Positions 7,794-15,872 of a DNA stretch of 27,148 bases are shown in pieces (the stretch's first letter is position 1; every line of letters starts with the position of its first letter). This DNA is from an uncultured Gammaproteobacteria bacterium (GTDB lineage Bacteria; Pseudomonadota; Gammaproteobacteria; GCA-2729495), in the NCBI GenBank assembly GCA_947258805.1, contig CAMYJV010000033.1, positions 1-27,148 of the forward strand, in the 5' to 3' direction. The notes under the pieces were generated by a model. The model was not told the origin of the DNA, searched no databases, and was given only the letters and a program-made list of their open reading frames with translations. The position numbers and the translations under genes were made by a program.

Positions 7794-8456
7794 TTGCCGG
7801 GACGCCAATTGGGACGGGGTTCCGAAGTGTTCGGCGGCACCGGCCGCCTCGGCGCGCCGATTGTCGAGCTGCTGGTTGATGCCGGTTATCCGGTGACGGT
7901 CTTTGCGCGGCCGACTTCCAGCCGCGAGCGCCTGGCCGACCTGGGCGTGGACTACATCACTGGTGATTTGCTCGATGGCGACAGGGTCACGGCGGCGGTG
8001 AATGGGCAACCCTTCCGCTTTGTGATCGACGCCTCAGGCAAAGGGCGCAGCCCGGAGCGCTTCTACGACACCTCGATGCGCAACATCCTGGCCGCGATTG
8101 CCGACAGCGATGTGCACCAGTTCATTTTGCACGGCTCCGTGGGCGCCGGTGCCAACGTGAAAAACTTTCCCGACATCCCCTTCGGCCGGATGATGGACAC
8201 GCTGCAAGCGAAGGGCGAAGCGGAAGACATGCTGAAGGCCAGCGGAATCAACTATACGATCATTCGCAACGGCCGGGTAATGAAAGACGGCACGCCTGCA
8301 ACCGGTACCGGCGAGCTGACCGAAGACGATACGGTCATGGCCAATATCACGCGCCTGGACCTGGCGAACCTGACGCTGCAGTGCCTTGACAATCCGGACT
8401 GCTTCAACAAGACGTTTCACGCGCTGGACCCCAGCCTCGAGACCTACTCCCGCTGA
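7794..8456 (+). CDS. NmrA-like / atypical SDR NAD(P)-binding protein with damaged 5' end
   Basis: The body is an NAD(P)-binding Rossmann protein of the NmrA/NAD-dependent epimerase type: FGGTGRLGAPIVELL, then VTVFARPTS, a GDLLDGD motif, FRFVIDASGKG, a segment matching the catalytic region (HQFILHGSVGAG) and NYTIIRNG. It lacks the YxxxK dyad in a clear form. The only starts are a TTG at 7794 or a GTG at 7827. Either way the first beta strand, usually of the type ILVFGGTG, is replaced by SEVFGGTG. The start also lies only about 20 bases from the divergent cytochrome-fusion gene, leaving little room for a promoter. The N-terminus may have been lost in a rearrangement. The family is clear; the start and function are uncertain. 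Confidence 0.65.
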   Translation: MPGRQLGRGSEVFGGTGRLGAPIVELLVDAGYPVTVFARPTSSRERLADLGVDYITGDLLDGDRVTAAVNGQPFRFVIDASGKGRSPERFYDTSMRNILAAIADSDVHQFILHGSVGAGANVKNFPDIPFGRMMDTLQAKGEAEDMLKASGINYTIIRNGRVMKDGTPATGTGELTEDDTVMANITRLDLANLTLQCLDNPDCFNKTFHALDPSLETYSR

Positions 8457-8489
8457 TTCAGGCTGTGACCTGCGGTTTGCGGGCAGCAC

Positions 8490-9269
8490 TCAGGCGCCAG
8501 CACGCTGCCAGAGCTGATACACGCTCTTCTTGCTGGCGCCGAGATTGGTGTTGAAGTAGTAAATTTGTTCTGGCGTCACGCGAATCAGGTCGAAGCGGCG
8601 CACGGCCCGTTCGGGAGTCATCCGCACCAGGTTGTACTTCTCCAGGAATCCCATGAAGCGGTCGTCGTCAGACTCAATGATTTCCGCAGTGCCGCGAATC
8701 TGCACGCTGATCCATTCTTTCTTGCCGCCGTCCGCCACGGTCCAGCCCTTGAAACGCACCGCGCTGATGTTCGGGTTCTTGCGCAGTTGCATCAGCTTTT
8801 CGGTGCCTTTCTCCGACACGACAAACAGCACCCGTTCTTCCGGATCCAGGACCATGTCAACGGTGGTGGCAATGGGCATGCCGTCCTGCACCGTTGCGAT
8901 GGCAAAGCGCTCGCGTCCGGGCAGGAACTCGACGATGCGATCCCAGATTTCTGCCTGCTCCAGTTCGCCGAAGTTGTTGACGAACTGCATCGTGGCCGAC
9001 GTAATACCGTCGAAGGCCACATCGTGGCACTCTGCGCAGGTCATGCCGCGCTGGTAGTCAAGATGCCCATCGGGCCTCATCTGTTCGCCGCTGAGCGGCG
9101 GGCCGGGAATGATGGTTGCGCTGAAGCCCATTTCGCCCGGGCCGACATCCACGCCTTTGGCCTTCGTGCCGCTGTCTTTGTGCATGCCGGCCTGAATCAG
9201 GCTGCCTGACAAGAGCGCCAGCACGGCCAGCGTGACCGTTACGCCTATTGCTCGAGTCCGTTTGTTCAT
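8490..9269 (-). CDS. PNPOx-like split-barrel protein with N-terminal heme c motif
   Basis: The ATG at 9269 has GGAG six bases upstream and is preferred over a TTG at 9281. Residues 1-27 are a signal or anchor (IGVTVTLAVLALLSGSLIQA). A single heme c site CAECH lies at 78-82. Residues about 115-240 are a flavin-reductase or pyridoxamine-phosphate-oxidase-like split barrel: GRERFAIATVQDGMPIATTVD, then VLFVVSEKGTEKLMQLRKNP, ISVQIRGTAEI and PEQIYYFN. This fold usually binds FMN, F420 or heme in cytoplasmic proteins. Here the signal and CxxCH imply periplasmic, heme-bearing protein. Whether the barrel also holds flavin cannot be seen. It converges with the NmrA-like gene, with 33 bases between. Confidence 0.8.
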   Translation of the reverse strand: MNKRTRAIGVTVTLAVLALLSGSLIQAGMHKDSGTKAKGVDVGPGEMGFSATIIPGPPLSGEQMRPDGHLDYQRGMTCAECHDVAFDGITSATMQFVNNFGELEQAEIWDRIVEFLPGRERFAIATVQDGMPIATTVDMVLDPEERVLFVVSEKGTEKLMQLRKNPNISAVRFKGWTVADGGKKEWISVQIRGTAEIIESDDDRFMGFLEKYNLVRMTPERAVRRFDLIRVTPEQIYYFNTNLGASKKSVYQLWQRAGA

Positions 9270-9393
9270 TGATTGCTCCAATTTCTGTTTTGCCTGGCCG
9301 GCACCGCGCAGCCAGTTGGGAATGCTCCGATGCTAAGATCTTAAACGTCACGCGGAATTCTGAGCAAATTACGATTCTGAGGGGAAGGCAGGC

Positions 9394-9519
9394 ATGGCGG
9401 ACTGGCGCAAAGCCCTGCAAGACGGGCGGCTGAAACCTGGCAGGCAGCGGCTCGACCCGCCTGGCACATGCCCCGCCCAGGCCCATTTGGCCGCGCGGCC
9501 CCAGCCCCGTAAACGCTGA
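9394..9519 (+). CDS. 41-codon ORF upstream of the GPH transporter (uncertain)
   Basis: An ATG with a strong Shine-Dalgarno (AGGGGAAGG) opens a 41-codon frame beginning MADWRKALQDGRLKPG and ending PRKR before a TGA. The TGA is followed nine bases later by the TTG start of the transporter, in the same frame. It could be a leader peptide coupling translation, a tiny basic protein, or the old N-terminus of a longer gene cut by a stop. The product is basic and has no membrane segment. Confidence 0.3.
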   Translation: MADWRKALQDGRLKPGRQRLDPPGTCPAQAHLAARPQPRKR

Positions 9520-9528
9520 GACCACATC

Positions 9529-10932
9529 TTGGCCCTGGCGAACTGGCTGTCCCTGAAACGCATCGAACCCACGCATCTGGGGTGGGCGATCGGCACGCTC
9601 GGTGTGTCGCTGCAGCTCAACACCTTTGCCATTGCGGCGCTGTTTTTCATGGTGACGGTGCTGAAGATCGAGCCGGTGATTGCCGGGGCGCTGATTACCG
9701 GCTCGAAGCTCTACGACGCGTTCACCGACCCGCTGATGGGAATGATCAGCGACCGCACGCGCACGCGCTGGGGTCGCCGGCGGCCCTACCTGATGCTCGG
9801 TGGCCTGACCTGCGGGCTGACCTTCGCGCTGGTCTTTGCGATACCGCCAATGGCCGATACCACGCTGTTATACCTGACCGTGGGAGGTGCGCTCCTGCTG
9901 CTGTCCACCGGCTACACCATCTTCAATGTGCCGTATCTCGCCATGCCGGCGGAAATGGTGGACGACTACCACGAGCGCTCGGTGATGATGTCCTACCGCG
10001 TGTTCCTGATTGCCATCGGTACCTTCATCGGAATCTCCGGGGCACCGGCGCTGGTGGCATTTCTGCAGGAGAGCCTCGGCTATACGCCGTCGCAGGCCTA
10101 CCGGGCCATGGGCATTACCATCGGCATATTGATGACTGCTGCGATGGTGGTGTCTTTCTACGGCACCCGCCACGCGCGCTTTAGTGAACCGGTGCGCACG
10201 CAACTGCCCTGGCGGGAACAGGCCCGGCTGCTGTTCGATAACAAGCCCTTCCTGCTGTACCTGGGCCTGAAGCTCTCCGGGCTGTTCGCCCTTGCCGCAG
10301 TGCTGGCCGTGCAGCTGTTTTTCATCGTCTACATCATGCAGCAGTCGCTGGCCATCGCCGGGATTTACGGCCTGGTGCAGGTAGTCGGGCAAATCCTGTC
10401 TATTCCGCTGTGGCTGAAACTGTCGAAGCGCCTGGGCAAGCCCCCGGTGCTCGCCATTTCCAGCGCGGCCATGCTGTTGGTCACGGCCACATGGTTCTTT
10501 TCAGGGCCCGAGGAGTCACTGTGGGTGTACGGTCTGCGGGGCCTGGCGCTGGGTATCGGTGGTGCCGGCACGCTGCTGGCCACCCAGGCCATGTTGCCGG
10601 ATGTCATGGAGCTTGACCGCCGGCGCACCGGTCTGCGCCGGGAGGGCATTTACGCGGGGCTGGCGAGTTTCATCGAGAAAATTGCCAGCGCGTTGTCGGG
10701 CGTGGTGATTGGCGGGCTGCTGTCGGCCATGGGTTTCGAGCGCAACCTCGGTGCCGAGGCGCAGCCGGAATCAGCGCGGACCGCGATCTATATCTGTATC
10801 GCCGTGATACCCATGGCGACCTATGCGCTGAAGCTCGTGTTGCTGTATTTTTTCAAGCTGGACGAGAGAACGCTGAAGAGCACGGAGTCGGTGGTTGGTG
10901 CGGCGAATAGAGAGAGTTCGACCCGGTCCTGA
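9529..10932 (+). CDS. GPH-type (glycoside-pentoside-hexuronide) MFS transporter
   Basis: The 467-residue polytopic protein has about 12 membrane helices. The loop between helices two and three carries the family signature in pieces DAFTDPLMG, ISDRT and RTRWGRRRPY, as in MelB-like cation symporters. The segment NVPYLAMPAEM and the later GLRREGIYAGLASFIEK also fit the family. A stop codon 12 bases upstream makes the TTG at 9529 the earliest possible start, and no other good start lies before helix one. It should move a sugar or related small organic solute across the inner membrane with Na+ or H+. No glycosidase or sugar kinase is nearby, so the substrate is open. The upstream 41-codon ORF may affect its translation. 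Confidence 0.88.
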   Translation: MALANWLSLKRIEPTHLGWAIGTLGVSLQLNTFAIAALFFMVTVLKIEPVIAGALITGSKLYDAFTDPLMGMISDRTRTRWGRRRPYLMLGGLTCGLTFALVFAIPPMADTTLLYLTVGGALLLLSTGYTIFNVPYLAMPAEMVDDYHERSVMMSYRVFLIAIGTFIGISGAPALVAFLQESLGYTPSQAYRAMGITIGILMTAAMVVSFYGTRHARFSEPVRTQLPWREQARLLFDNKPFLLYLGLKLSGLFALAAVLAVQLFFIVYIMQQSLAIAGIYGLVQVVGQILSIPLWLKLSKRLGKPPVLAISSAAMLLVTATWFFSGPEESLWVYGLRGLALGIGGAGTLLATQAMLPDVMELDRRRTGLRREGIYAGLASFIEKIASALSGVVIGGLLSAMGFERNLGAEAQPESARTAIYICIAVIPMATYALKLVLLYFFKLDERTLKSTESVVGAANRESSTRS

Positions 10933-11027
10933 CGCCGGCAGTTTGAATCCGGGCCAACGGGCCTCCGCGGATTGGACGTCCGGCGGATGCTGGTTGGTCG
11001 CGGTCCCTGGATACCCTGGTGGATGCT

Positions 11028-12152
11028 ATGGCACGTAACCCTGATCACGCGATGCTGGGCCGCCCCAGCCACGACGAACGCGCCCGGCTGGGCATTATCG
11101 GCGCGATGAAGCTGCACGTGGGCCGGCGCCTGCGCGCCGGCAACCGGGCCTTCTACGCCCTGGAGGCGGAACCCGGGTTCGAGGCCGATCACGGCCGGCC
11201 GCCCAAGGGCCCCGGCGAGATCGGCGAGGCCATGCGCCCGAACCCCCACTGGCAGTTGTGGAGCGCCATGAACCGTGCCACGCAGGAACAGATGTGGGAC
11301 GCGGTGCAGGACACGCTGCTGCGCGAAGAACCCCGCATGAAGCGGGTCTACACAGATCTCACCGCCGGTAACAGCCAGCGCGGCTCGCTGGAACTGGATC
11401 CGGACTGCCGCGTGCCCGTCGCGGTGCAGCAGTCGGAGATTCACCTGCAGCCCGGCGGCTACGTGCTCGACCGGGGCGAAGACGACTTTCTCGCCGGGGC
11501 CTTTTATGAACTGGGCGGCGCGGTGTATTCGCAGGCCCAGGGCATCGGCACGAAGCAGAGCAAGGGCGAGATCATTATCGGCATGCTCGAGGCCCAGTAC
11601 CCGGGTTTCAAGCCCACCCGTATCCTGGACATGGCCTGTTCGGCGGGCGCATCGTCTACACCCTACGCGGAAGCCTTTCCCGACGCAGAAGTCCACGCCA
11701 TTGACGTGACTCCTGGGTTGCTGCGCTATGCCCACGCGAGGGCCGAAGCGCTGGGCCTGCCGGTGCACTTTCACCAGCAGCACTTGGCGGAGACGACGTT
11801 CCCGGACGCATCTTTCGACCTGGTGGTGTCACACAACGCGATGCACGAGATCTCGGCCGACGATGCGGCCGGGATGATGCGCGAGAGCTACCGGCTGCTG
11901 AAGCCCGGCGGGGTGTGCGTACACCAGGACGTGCCGCTGCGCTTCGACCAGCTCGACGATTACATGCAGTTCGACTACAGCTGGGATCATGACTACAACT
12001 GCGAGCCCTTCTGGCTGGTCTACGCGACGAACGATCCACAGGCACTGCTGCTGGACGCCGGTTTCGTTGCAGACGACGTGTACGTGGGCTTTATCGAACA
12101 GGGCGACAGCAGCTTTCGCTGGTTCGTCGCCACCGCGCGCAAGGCCGGGTGA
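11028..12152 (+). CDS. class I SAM-dependent methyltransferase
   Basis: From the ATG at 11028 (GGTGG just upstream) the product has 374 residues; a GTG three codons earlier is possible. Residues about 1-190 are an N-terminal region I cannot assign, with several Trp and Met. The catalytic Rossmann domain follows: motif I ILDMACSAGAS near 199-209, the acidic end of strand two VHAIDVTPG, FDLVVSHNAMHEI as motif IV and LLKPGGVCVHQD as post-motif. This is the layout of UbiE-like small-molecule methyltransferases with an added N-terminal domain. The stop codon overlaps the start of the next gene. The methyl acceptor is unknown. Confidence 0.82.
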   Translation: MARNPDHAMLGRPSHDERARLGIIGAMKLHVGRRLRAGNRAFYALEAEPGFEADHGRPPKGPGEIGEAMRPNPHWQLWSAMNRATQEQMWDAVQDTLLREEPRMKRVYTDLTAGNSQRGSLELDPDCRVPVAVQQSEIHLQPGGYVLDRGEDDFLAGAFYELGGAVYSQAQGIGTKQSKGEIIIGMLEAQYPGFKPTRILDMACSAGASSTPYAEAFPDAEVHAIDVTPGLLRYAHARAEALGLPVHFHQQHLAETTFPDASFDLVVSHNAMHEISADDAAGMMRESYRLLKPGGVCVHQDVPLRFDQLDDYMQFDYSWDHDYNCEPFWLVYATNDPQALLLDAGFVADDVYVGFIEQGDSSFRWFVATARKAG

Positions 12153-12481
12153 TGGCTGCGCACGACGCCTTCGAGCGCCCGGCCCGCGAGCCGCGCCCGG
12201 CCTTCAGCCCCGACGAGCCCATCGCGGAACGCCTGGTGCGCGTGGTCATGAACCTGGCGGCGGAACTGGCGGTGGTGCACGAACGCCTCGACACGGTAGA
12301 ACGCCTGCTGGCCGAGCAGGGCTCAGTGACCGCCGCGGATATCGAAGCCTTCCGGCCGGATGACAAAGCGGACGCGGAACGCCGCGACTGGCGGGAGACT
12401 TACGTGCGGCGGGTCTTTGCAGACCTCGAAGCGGAGATTGAAGCCGCCCGGCAACAGGTGGGTGGGGCGGCGCCAGGTTAA
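12152..12481 (+). CDS. small helical protein, translationally coupled to the methyltransferase
   Basis: The ATG at 12152 overlaps the methyltransferase TGA (TGATG), a classic arrangement for translational coupling. The 109-residue product begins with a Pro-rich segment, then a helical region LVRVVMNLAAELAVVHERLDTVERLLAEQG with heptad-like spacing, and ends in a charged helix. It has no signal peptide or cysteine. I do not recognise the family. The coupling suggests a partner or accessory subunit of the methyltransferase, for example binding its N-terminal domain; that is inference. It ends eight bases before the convergent MarR gene. Confidence 0.65.
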   Translation: MAAHDAFERPAREPRPAFSPDEPIAERLVRVVMNLAAELAVVHERLDTVERLLAEQGSVTAADIEAFRPDDKADAERRDWRETYVRRVFADLEAEIEAARQQVGGAAPG

Positions 12482-12489
12482 AGGCCAGT

Positions 12490-12963
12490 TCAGTGGCCAA
12501 CCGCCTGGGCGGCCCTGCGAATCCTGCGCAGCTGTCCGGCCAGTCGGTCCAGTTCCTCTGCGGTGAGCCCCAACCCGGCCGTGAACGTGTCTGTCAGCGG
12601 CAACTGGAGGTTGCGCAGCTGCGCCCAGATCTCCTCGCCGTCGCGCGTCAGGGCAATCAGGTGCGAGCGCCGGTGCTCCGGGTTCGGCAGCGTTTGCACC
12701 AGGCCCTCTCGCCGCAGCTGGTTCACCGTGCGCTGCACGCTCTGGCGTGCCAGGCCCAGGCGCCGGGCAATCGCTGTCACCGGCATGGCCTGGTCGCGAA
12801 TGGTGGCCAGCGTTTGCCAGCGCGCCGGTGACACGCCGAGGTCCTTGCCAAGGCGGTCACCGGCAGACAGCATCTCGCCATTCAACCGGAATACCTCACC
12901 TACGAGCCGCTGAAAGGCCTGGATCAGGGCCGCTGTTTCGGCGGGATTGCCGCTCTGCGGCAT
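12490..12963 (-). CDS. MarR family transcriptional regulator
   Basis: The 157-residue product (from the ATG at 12963; a GTG at 12999 would add 12 residues) is a typical MarR winged-helix protein. Helix-turn-helix lies in PVTAIARRLGLARQSVQRTV (about 61-80), and the wing carries NPEHRRSHLIALT with the family Asp replaced by Glu-His before the Arg pair. Dimerisation helices lie at both ends. It is divergent from the TonB-dependent receptor gene, and the 229-base gap holds a perfect 24-bp palindrome, the type of site MarR dimers bind. It probably represses the receptor, itself or both, with release on ligand binding. The effector is unknown; a receptor substrate or a related tetrapyrrole is a candidate by context. 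Confidence 0.9.
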   Translation of the reverse strand: MPQSGNPAETAALIQAFQRLVGEVFRLNGEMLSAGDRLGKDLGVSPARWQTLATIRDQAMPVTAIARRLGLARQSVQRTVNQLRREGLVQTLPNPEHRRSHLIALTRDGEEIWAQLRNLQLPLTDTFTAGLGLTAEELDRLAGQLRRIRRAAQAVGH

Positions 12964-13069
12964 AGCAGTTTTCGCCTTGTTGCGCTGATTTGTTGTCACG
13001 ATGCGAAGCTGTGGCGCCCTTCAGGAGGCTGATCCGCAATCTTTGTCGCGTGATTGGTACATACAACCG

Positions 13070-13093
13070 CAATTGACAGGATCCTGTCAATTG
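13070..13093. promoter_or_regulatory. perfect 24-bp palindrome, likely MarR operator and divergent promoter
   Basis: The half-site CAATTGACAGGA is followed without spacer by its exact reverse complement. Each half contains TTGACA, a perfect -35 hexamer, one facing each gene. Plausible but weak -10 elements follow at 17-18 bases on both sides: TAACTT at 13097 toward the receptor, TTGTAT toward the regulator. A protein bound here would block both -35 boxes. This is the only large perfect palindrome in a divergent gap in the window. Confidence 0.7.
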
Positions 13094-13192
13094 GCCTAAC
13101 TTCGGGCCATCAGCGTGATCTGCCGGACCGGGGGGCTCGGGTAGAACAAGAAATCAGATCACGCGCGCGCTGAGCCAGCAGGGGTAACAGAC

Positions 13193-15793
13193 ATGCAGAC
13201 GACCATCCGATCGACAGGCGTTCTCGCGGCTTTTACAGGCCTTGCGGCCGCGGCGCTTACGGGGATCGCCACCGCGCAAACGGTGGTGGACGAAGAACTC
13301 GTCGTCACCGCGCGCAAGATCGAGGAGAACCCGCAGGACGTCCCGATCTCGGTCTCCGCGTTCAGCCAGCAGACGATCCGCGATCTGAACGTGAACAATA
13401 TCGACGAGATCGCGTTGTTTACCCCCGGTTTGTCGTACAACTCGGCTTTCGGTCGGCAGCCCGGTTCCGACCGCGCGTCGATGCGCGGTGTGACCACCAT
13501 CGTCAACGGTGCGGCAAACGCCAGTTCCGTTGCGACATTTGTTGACGGTGTCTACGTAGGCGGCACCACCCAGCAGACGGAGCTCTTCAACCTGGAGCGT
13601 GTGGAAGTGCTGCGCGGGCCGCAGTCCGCGCAGTTCGGCCGTGGTACCTACGCCGGCGCGATCAACTACATCACCAGGGGCCCATCGGATGAATTCGAGG
13701 GTGACGTGCGCGCAACGGCCGGTGAGAATGACGAGTATCGCATCTCCAGCTGGATTAGCGGACCGCTGTTCGGCGATTTCGGTTTCTATGCCAGTGCCGG
13801 CTACGACACTTTCGACGGCGACTACACGAACCGCAAGATCGGCGACACGGCCAATACGCTGGGCCGCGAACTCGGCGACGATATCGGCGGTGAAGAAACC
13901 AAGGGAATCACCGGCAAATTATTCTGGGACCCGACGGACAAGCTGAGTGTCACTTTCAAGCTGGGTTACCAGGAAACGGACGACGATCATTTCCCAATCT
14001 ACCTGCAGAATCGCTTCGCGCAGACGCGCAACAACGATCCGAGCCTGGACCCGGTGACACCGGTCAAGATCAACAACTGCTGTGAGCGGACCAGCACGGC
14101 GCCGCGCGCCCGCGAGTACTACATCGGCAACGCCAGCACGGCCGGCCCGGTGCAGCTGAACACCGATATCCTGGACCAGGTGGCCGATACCGGCGTCCAG
14201 ATCGACCGCAAGATCGCGGCCCTGACCTTGGACTGGGACCTCGACTGGTGGATCCTGGACGGCACGACTTTCTCCAGCCTCACCGGCTACGTGGATGATG
14301 AGATCAACCAGGCACTGGATGTGACCTACGGCGGCTACGAGGCGTTCCTGACCAGCAGCCTCGGCGTCCGCGGGGCGTTCAACCAGATCGACGACGACTC
14401 CCAGGAGGACTTCTCGCAGGAATTTCGCCTGACTTCGTCACAGGACCAGCGACTGCGCTGGGCGGGCGGCCTGTACTACTGGCGTGGGGAGACCAAGGAA
14501 AATCGCGACGAACGAGCCTACGTCGACGACGATCCGGCGAACACCATTCCGGATGGCACCGTGGTCAGGGCTAACCAGTTTTGGGGTTTTGGTGGCCTGG
14601 ACCGCACGCGGGTCATCAACAAGGCGGCCTTCGGCAGCCTGACCTACGACATCTTCGACAACCTGGAGGCCACGGCGGAACTTCGCTACGCCGTCGACGA
14701 GGTTAAGGTGCGCAGCCTCAACTATCCCACCGCGCCGGGTTTCACCGGTGGCCCGTTCGCTGATCGCCTGCGCCAGCAGAACGATTTCGAGAGTCTGACG
14801 CCGCGCTTTACGCTGACCTGGGGTCTGACGGACGACGTCAACCTTTACGCCAACATCTCCAAAGGCACAAAGCCAGGCGATTTCAACACCACCATCCCCG
14901 ACAAGCTGGTGCCAGACCCGGCTGACCCGACGGGACCACCGATCGCCGTCCCGGACGAGTCCAAGCGCTTCGTGGACGAAGAAGAAGCCTGGAACTACGA
15001 GATCGGCATGAAGTCCACTTGGTTCGACGGTCGTGCGTTGTTCAACATTGCGGGCTATCGCTTCGACATCGAGGACCAGCAACTGACGCAGAACGTCAGT
15101 ATCGGTACCCAAGGTCTGTCGAGTTCCTTCCTGGATACTGCCGGTGAGACGCAGGTCTGGGGCCTCGAGACGGAAGGCTCCATGCTGTTCGGCGACTACC
15201 TGACCGTAGGCTTCAGCTACGCGTACACGGATTCCGAATTCGATGATTACGTGAACCAGGACCAGGCGGACCTGCTCGGCAGCAACGGCACCGAAGCGCA
15301 GAACCAGCTGCTGGGCGACGTGTCCGGTTTCGACAGCCCGCGCGTCCCGGAGCACATGTTTTCGTTCAGCAGCCGCTACGAGCGGCCCCTCGGGCGCGAC
15401 GGCTCGTGGTTCATCGGCGCGGACTATGCGTGGGAAGACTCGAAGTACGCTCAGGTGCACAACTTGATCGAGACCGGCGAACGCAGCGACCTGCGCGCAC
15501 AGGCCGGCGTGAGCTGGGGTTCCTGGTCGCTGGTGGTCTGGGGCAAGAACCTGACCGAAGACGAGAGCGCGGTGGACATCATCCGCTACGTCGATCGCAG
15601 CCGCGCGACGCTCGGCAGCCAGCCGCCGAATCAGCCCGGCCTGCTGGAGCCGTGCGACTCCTTGACTGCCGTCCCCCCCGCGGTTTGTTCCGCAACCAGC
15701 CCGTCCACCAGCCCGCGCGGTTTCGGCGTGACGCTGCCGCGCAAGCGCCAGTTCGGCGCCACGGTCACCTACAAGTTTGGCGGTGGCATCTGA
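13193..15793 (+). CDS. TonB-dependent outer-membrane receptor
   Basis: The 866-residue product has a Sec signal peptide ending at about residue 28 (GIATAQT), a TonB-box-like segment DEELVVTARK (33-42), then the plug domain: VPISVSAFS, LFTPGLSYN, SMRGV, FVDGVYVGG and the RVEVLRGPQSAQFGRGTYAGAI plug motif, here in pieces. The remainder is the 22-strand barrel with alternating aromatic residues, ending in QFGATVTYKFGGGI; the terminal aromatic is shifted inward. The ATG has AGGGG nine bases upstream. A vicinal Cys pair (NNCCERT) sits in a probable loop. It imports a ligand such as siderophore, heme, cobalamin, sugar or other large molecule; the sequence alone does not say which. MarR control and exported HemD-like neighbour downstream make an aromatic or tetrapyrrole-like ligand worth testing. 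Confidence 0.93.
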   Translation: MQTTIRSTGVLAAFTGLAAAALTGIATAQTVVDEELVVTARKIEENPQDVPISVSAFSQQTIRDLNVNNIDEIALFTPGLSYNSAFGRQPGSDRASMRGVTTIVNGAANASSVATFVDGVYVGGTTQQTELFNLERVEVLRGPQSAQFGRGTYAGAINYITRGPSDEFEGDVRATAGENDEYRISSWISGPLFGDFGFYASAGYDTFDGDYTNRKIGDTANTLGRELGDDIGGEETKGITGKLFWDPTDKLSVTFKLGYQETDDDHFPIYLQNRFAQTRNNDPSLDPVTPVKINNCCERTSTAPRAREYYIGNASTAGPVQLNTDILDQVADTGVQIDRKIAALTLDWDLDWWILDGTTFSSLTGYVDDEINQALDVTYGGYEAFLTSSLGVRGAFNQIDDDSQEDFSQEFRLTSSQDQRLRWAGGLYYWRGETKENRDERAYVDDDPANTIPDGTVVRANQFWGFGGLDRTRVINKAAFGSLTYDIFDNLEATAELRYAVDEVKVRSLNYPTAPGFTGGPFADRLRQQNDFESLTPRFTLTWGLTDDVNLYANISKGTKPGDFNTTIPDKLVPDPADPTGPPIAVPDESKRFVDEEEAWNYEIGMKSTWFDGRALFNIAGYRFDIEDQQLTQNVSIGTQGLSSSFLDTAGETQVWGLETEGSMLFGDYLTVGFSYAYTDSEFDDYVNQDQADLLGSNGTEAQNQLLGDVSGFDSPRVPEHMFSFSSRYERPLGRDGSWFIGADYAWEDSKYAQVHNLIETGERSDLRAQAGVSWGSWSLVVWGKNLTEDESAVDIIRYVDRSRATLGSQPPNQPGLLEPCDSLTAVPPAVCSATSPSTSPRGFGVTLPRKRQFGATVTYKFGGGI

Positions 15794-15817
15794 TACGAGG
15801 GCGAGTTCCTTAACAAT

Positions 15818-15851
15818 CGCGCGGCCGGAGCGTTCGAGCTCCGGCCGCGTG
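15818..15851. terminator. strong GC hairpin between receptor and HemD-like gene
   Basis: Twelve-base perfect arms, CGCGGCCGGAGC and its complement, flank a GTTCGA loop; two further pairs extend the stem. It lies 24 bases after the receptor stop and 21 before the next start. No T-run follows, so it may be a processing, stability or partial-termination element lowering expression of downstream genes rather than a full terminator. Confidence 0.6.
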
Positions 15852-15872
15852 CGTTAGGGCCAGGGCCGGCCG

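Noticed and set aside
10821..11783. 320-codon minus-strand frame
   Set aside because: It spans the end of the transporter and half the methyltransferase in antisense and shows no family.
13070..13093. Palindrome as a rho-independent terminator
   Set aside because: It has no loop spacer or T-run and lies in a divergent promoter gap, so an operator fits better.
14438..15460. 340-codon minus-strand frame within the receptor gene
   Set aside because: It is a shadow of the TonB receptor barrel, with no motif or start site.
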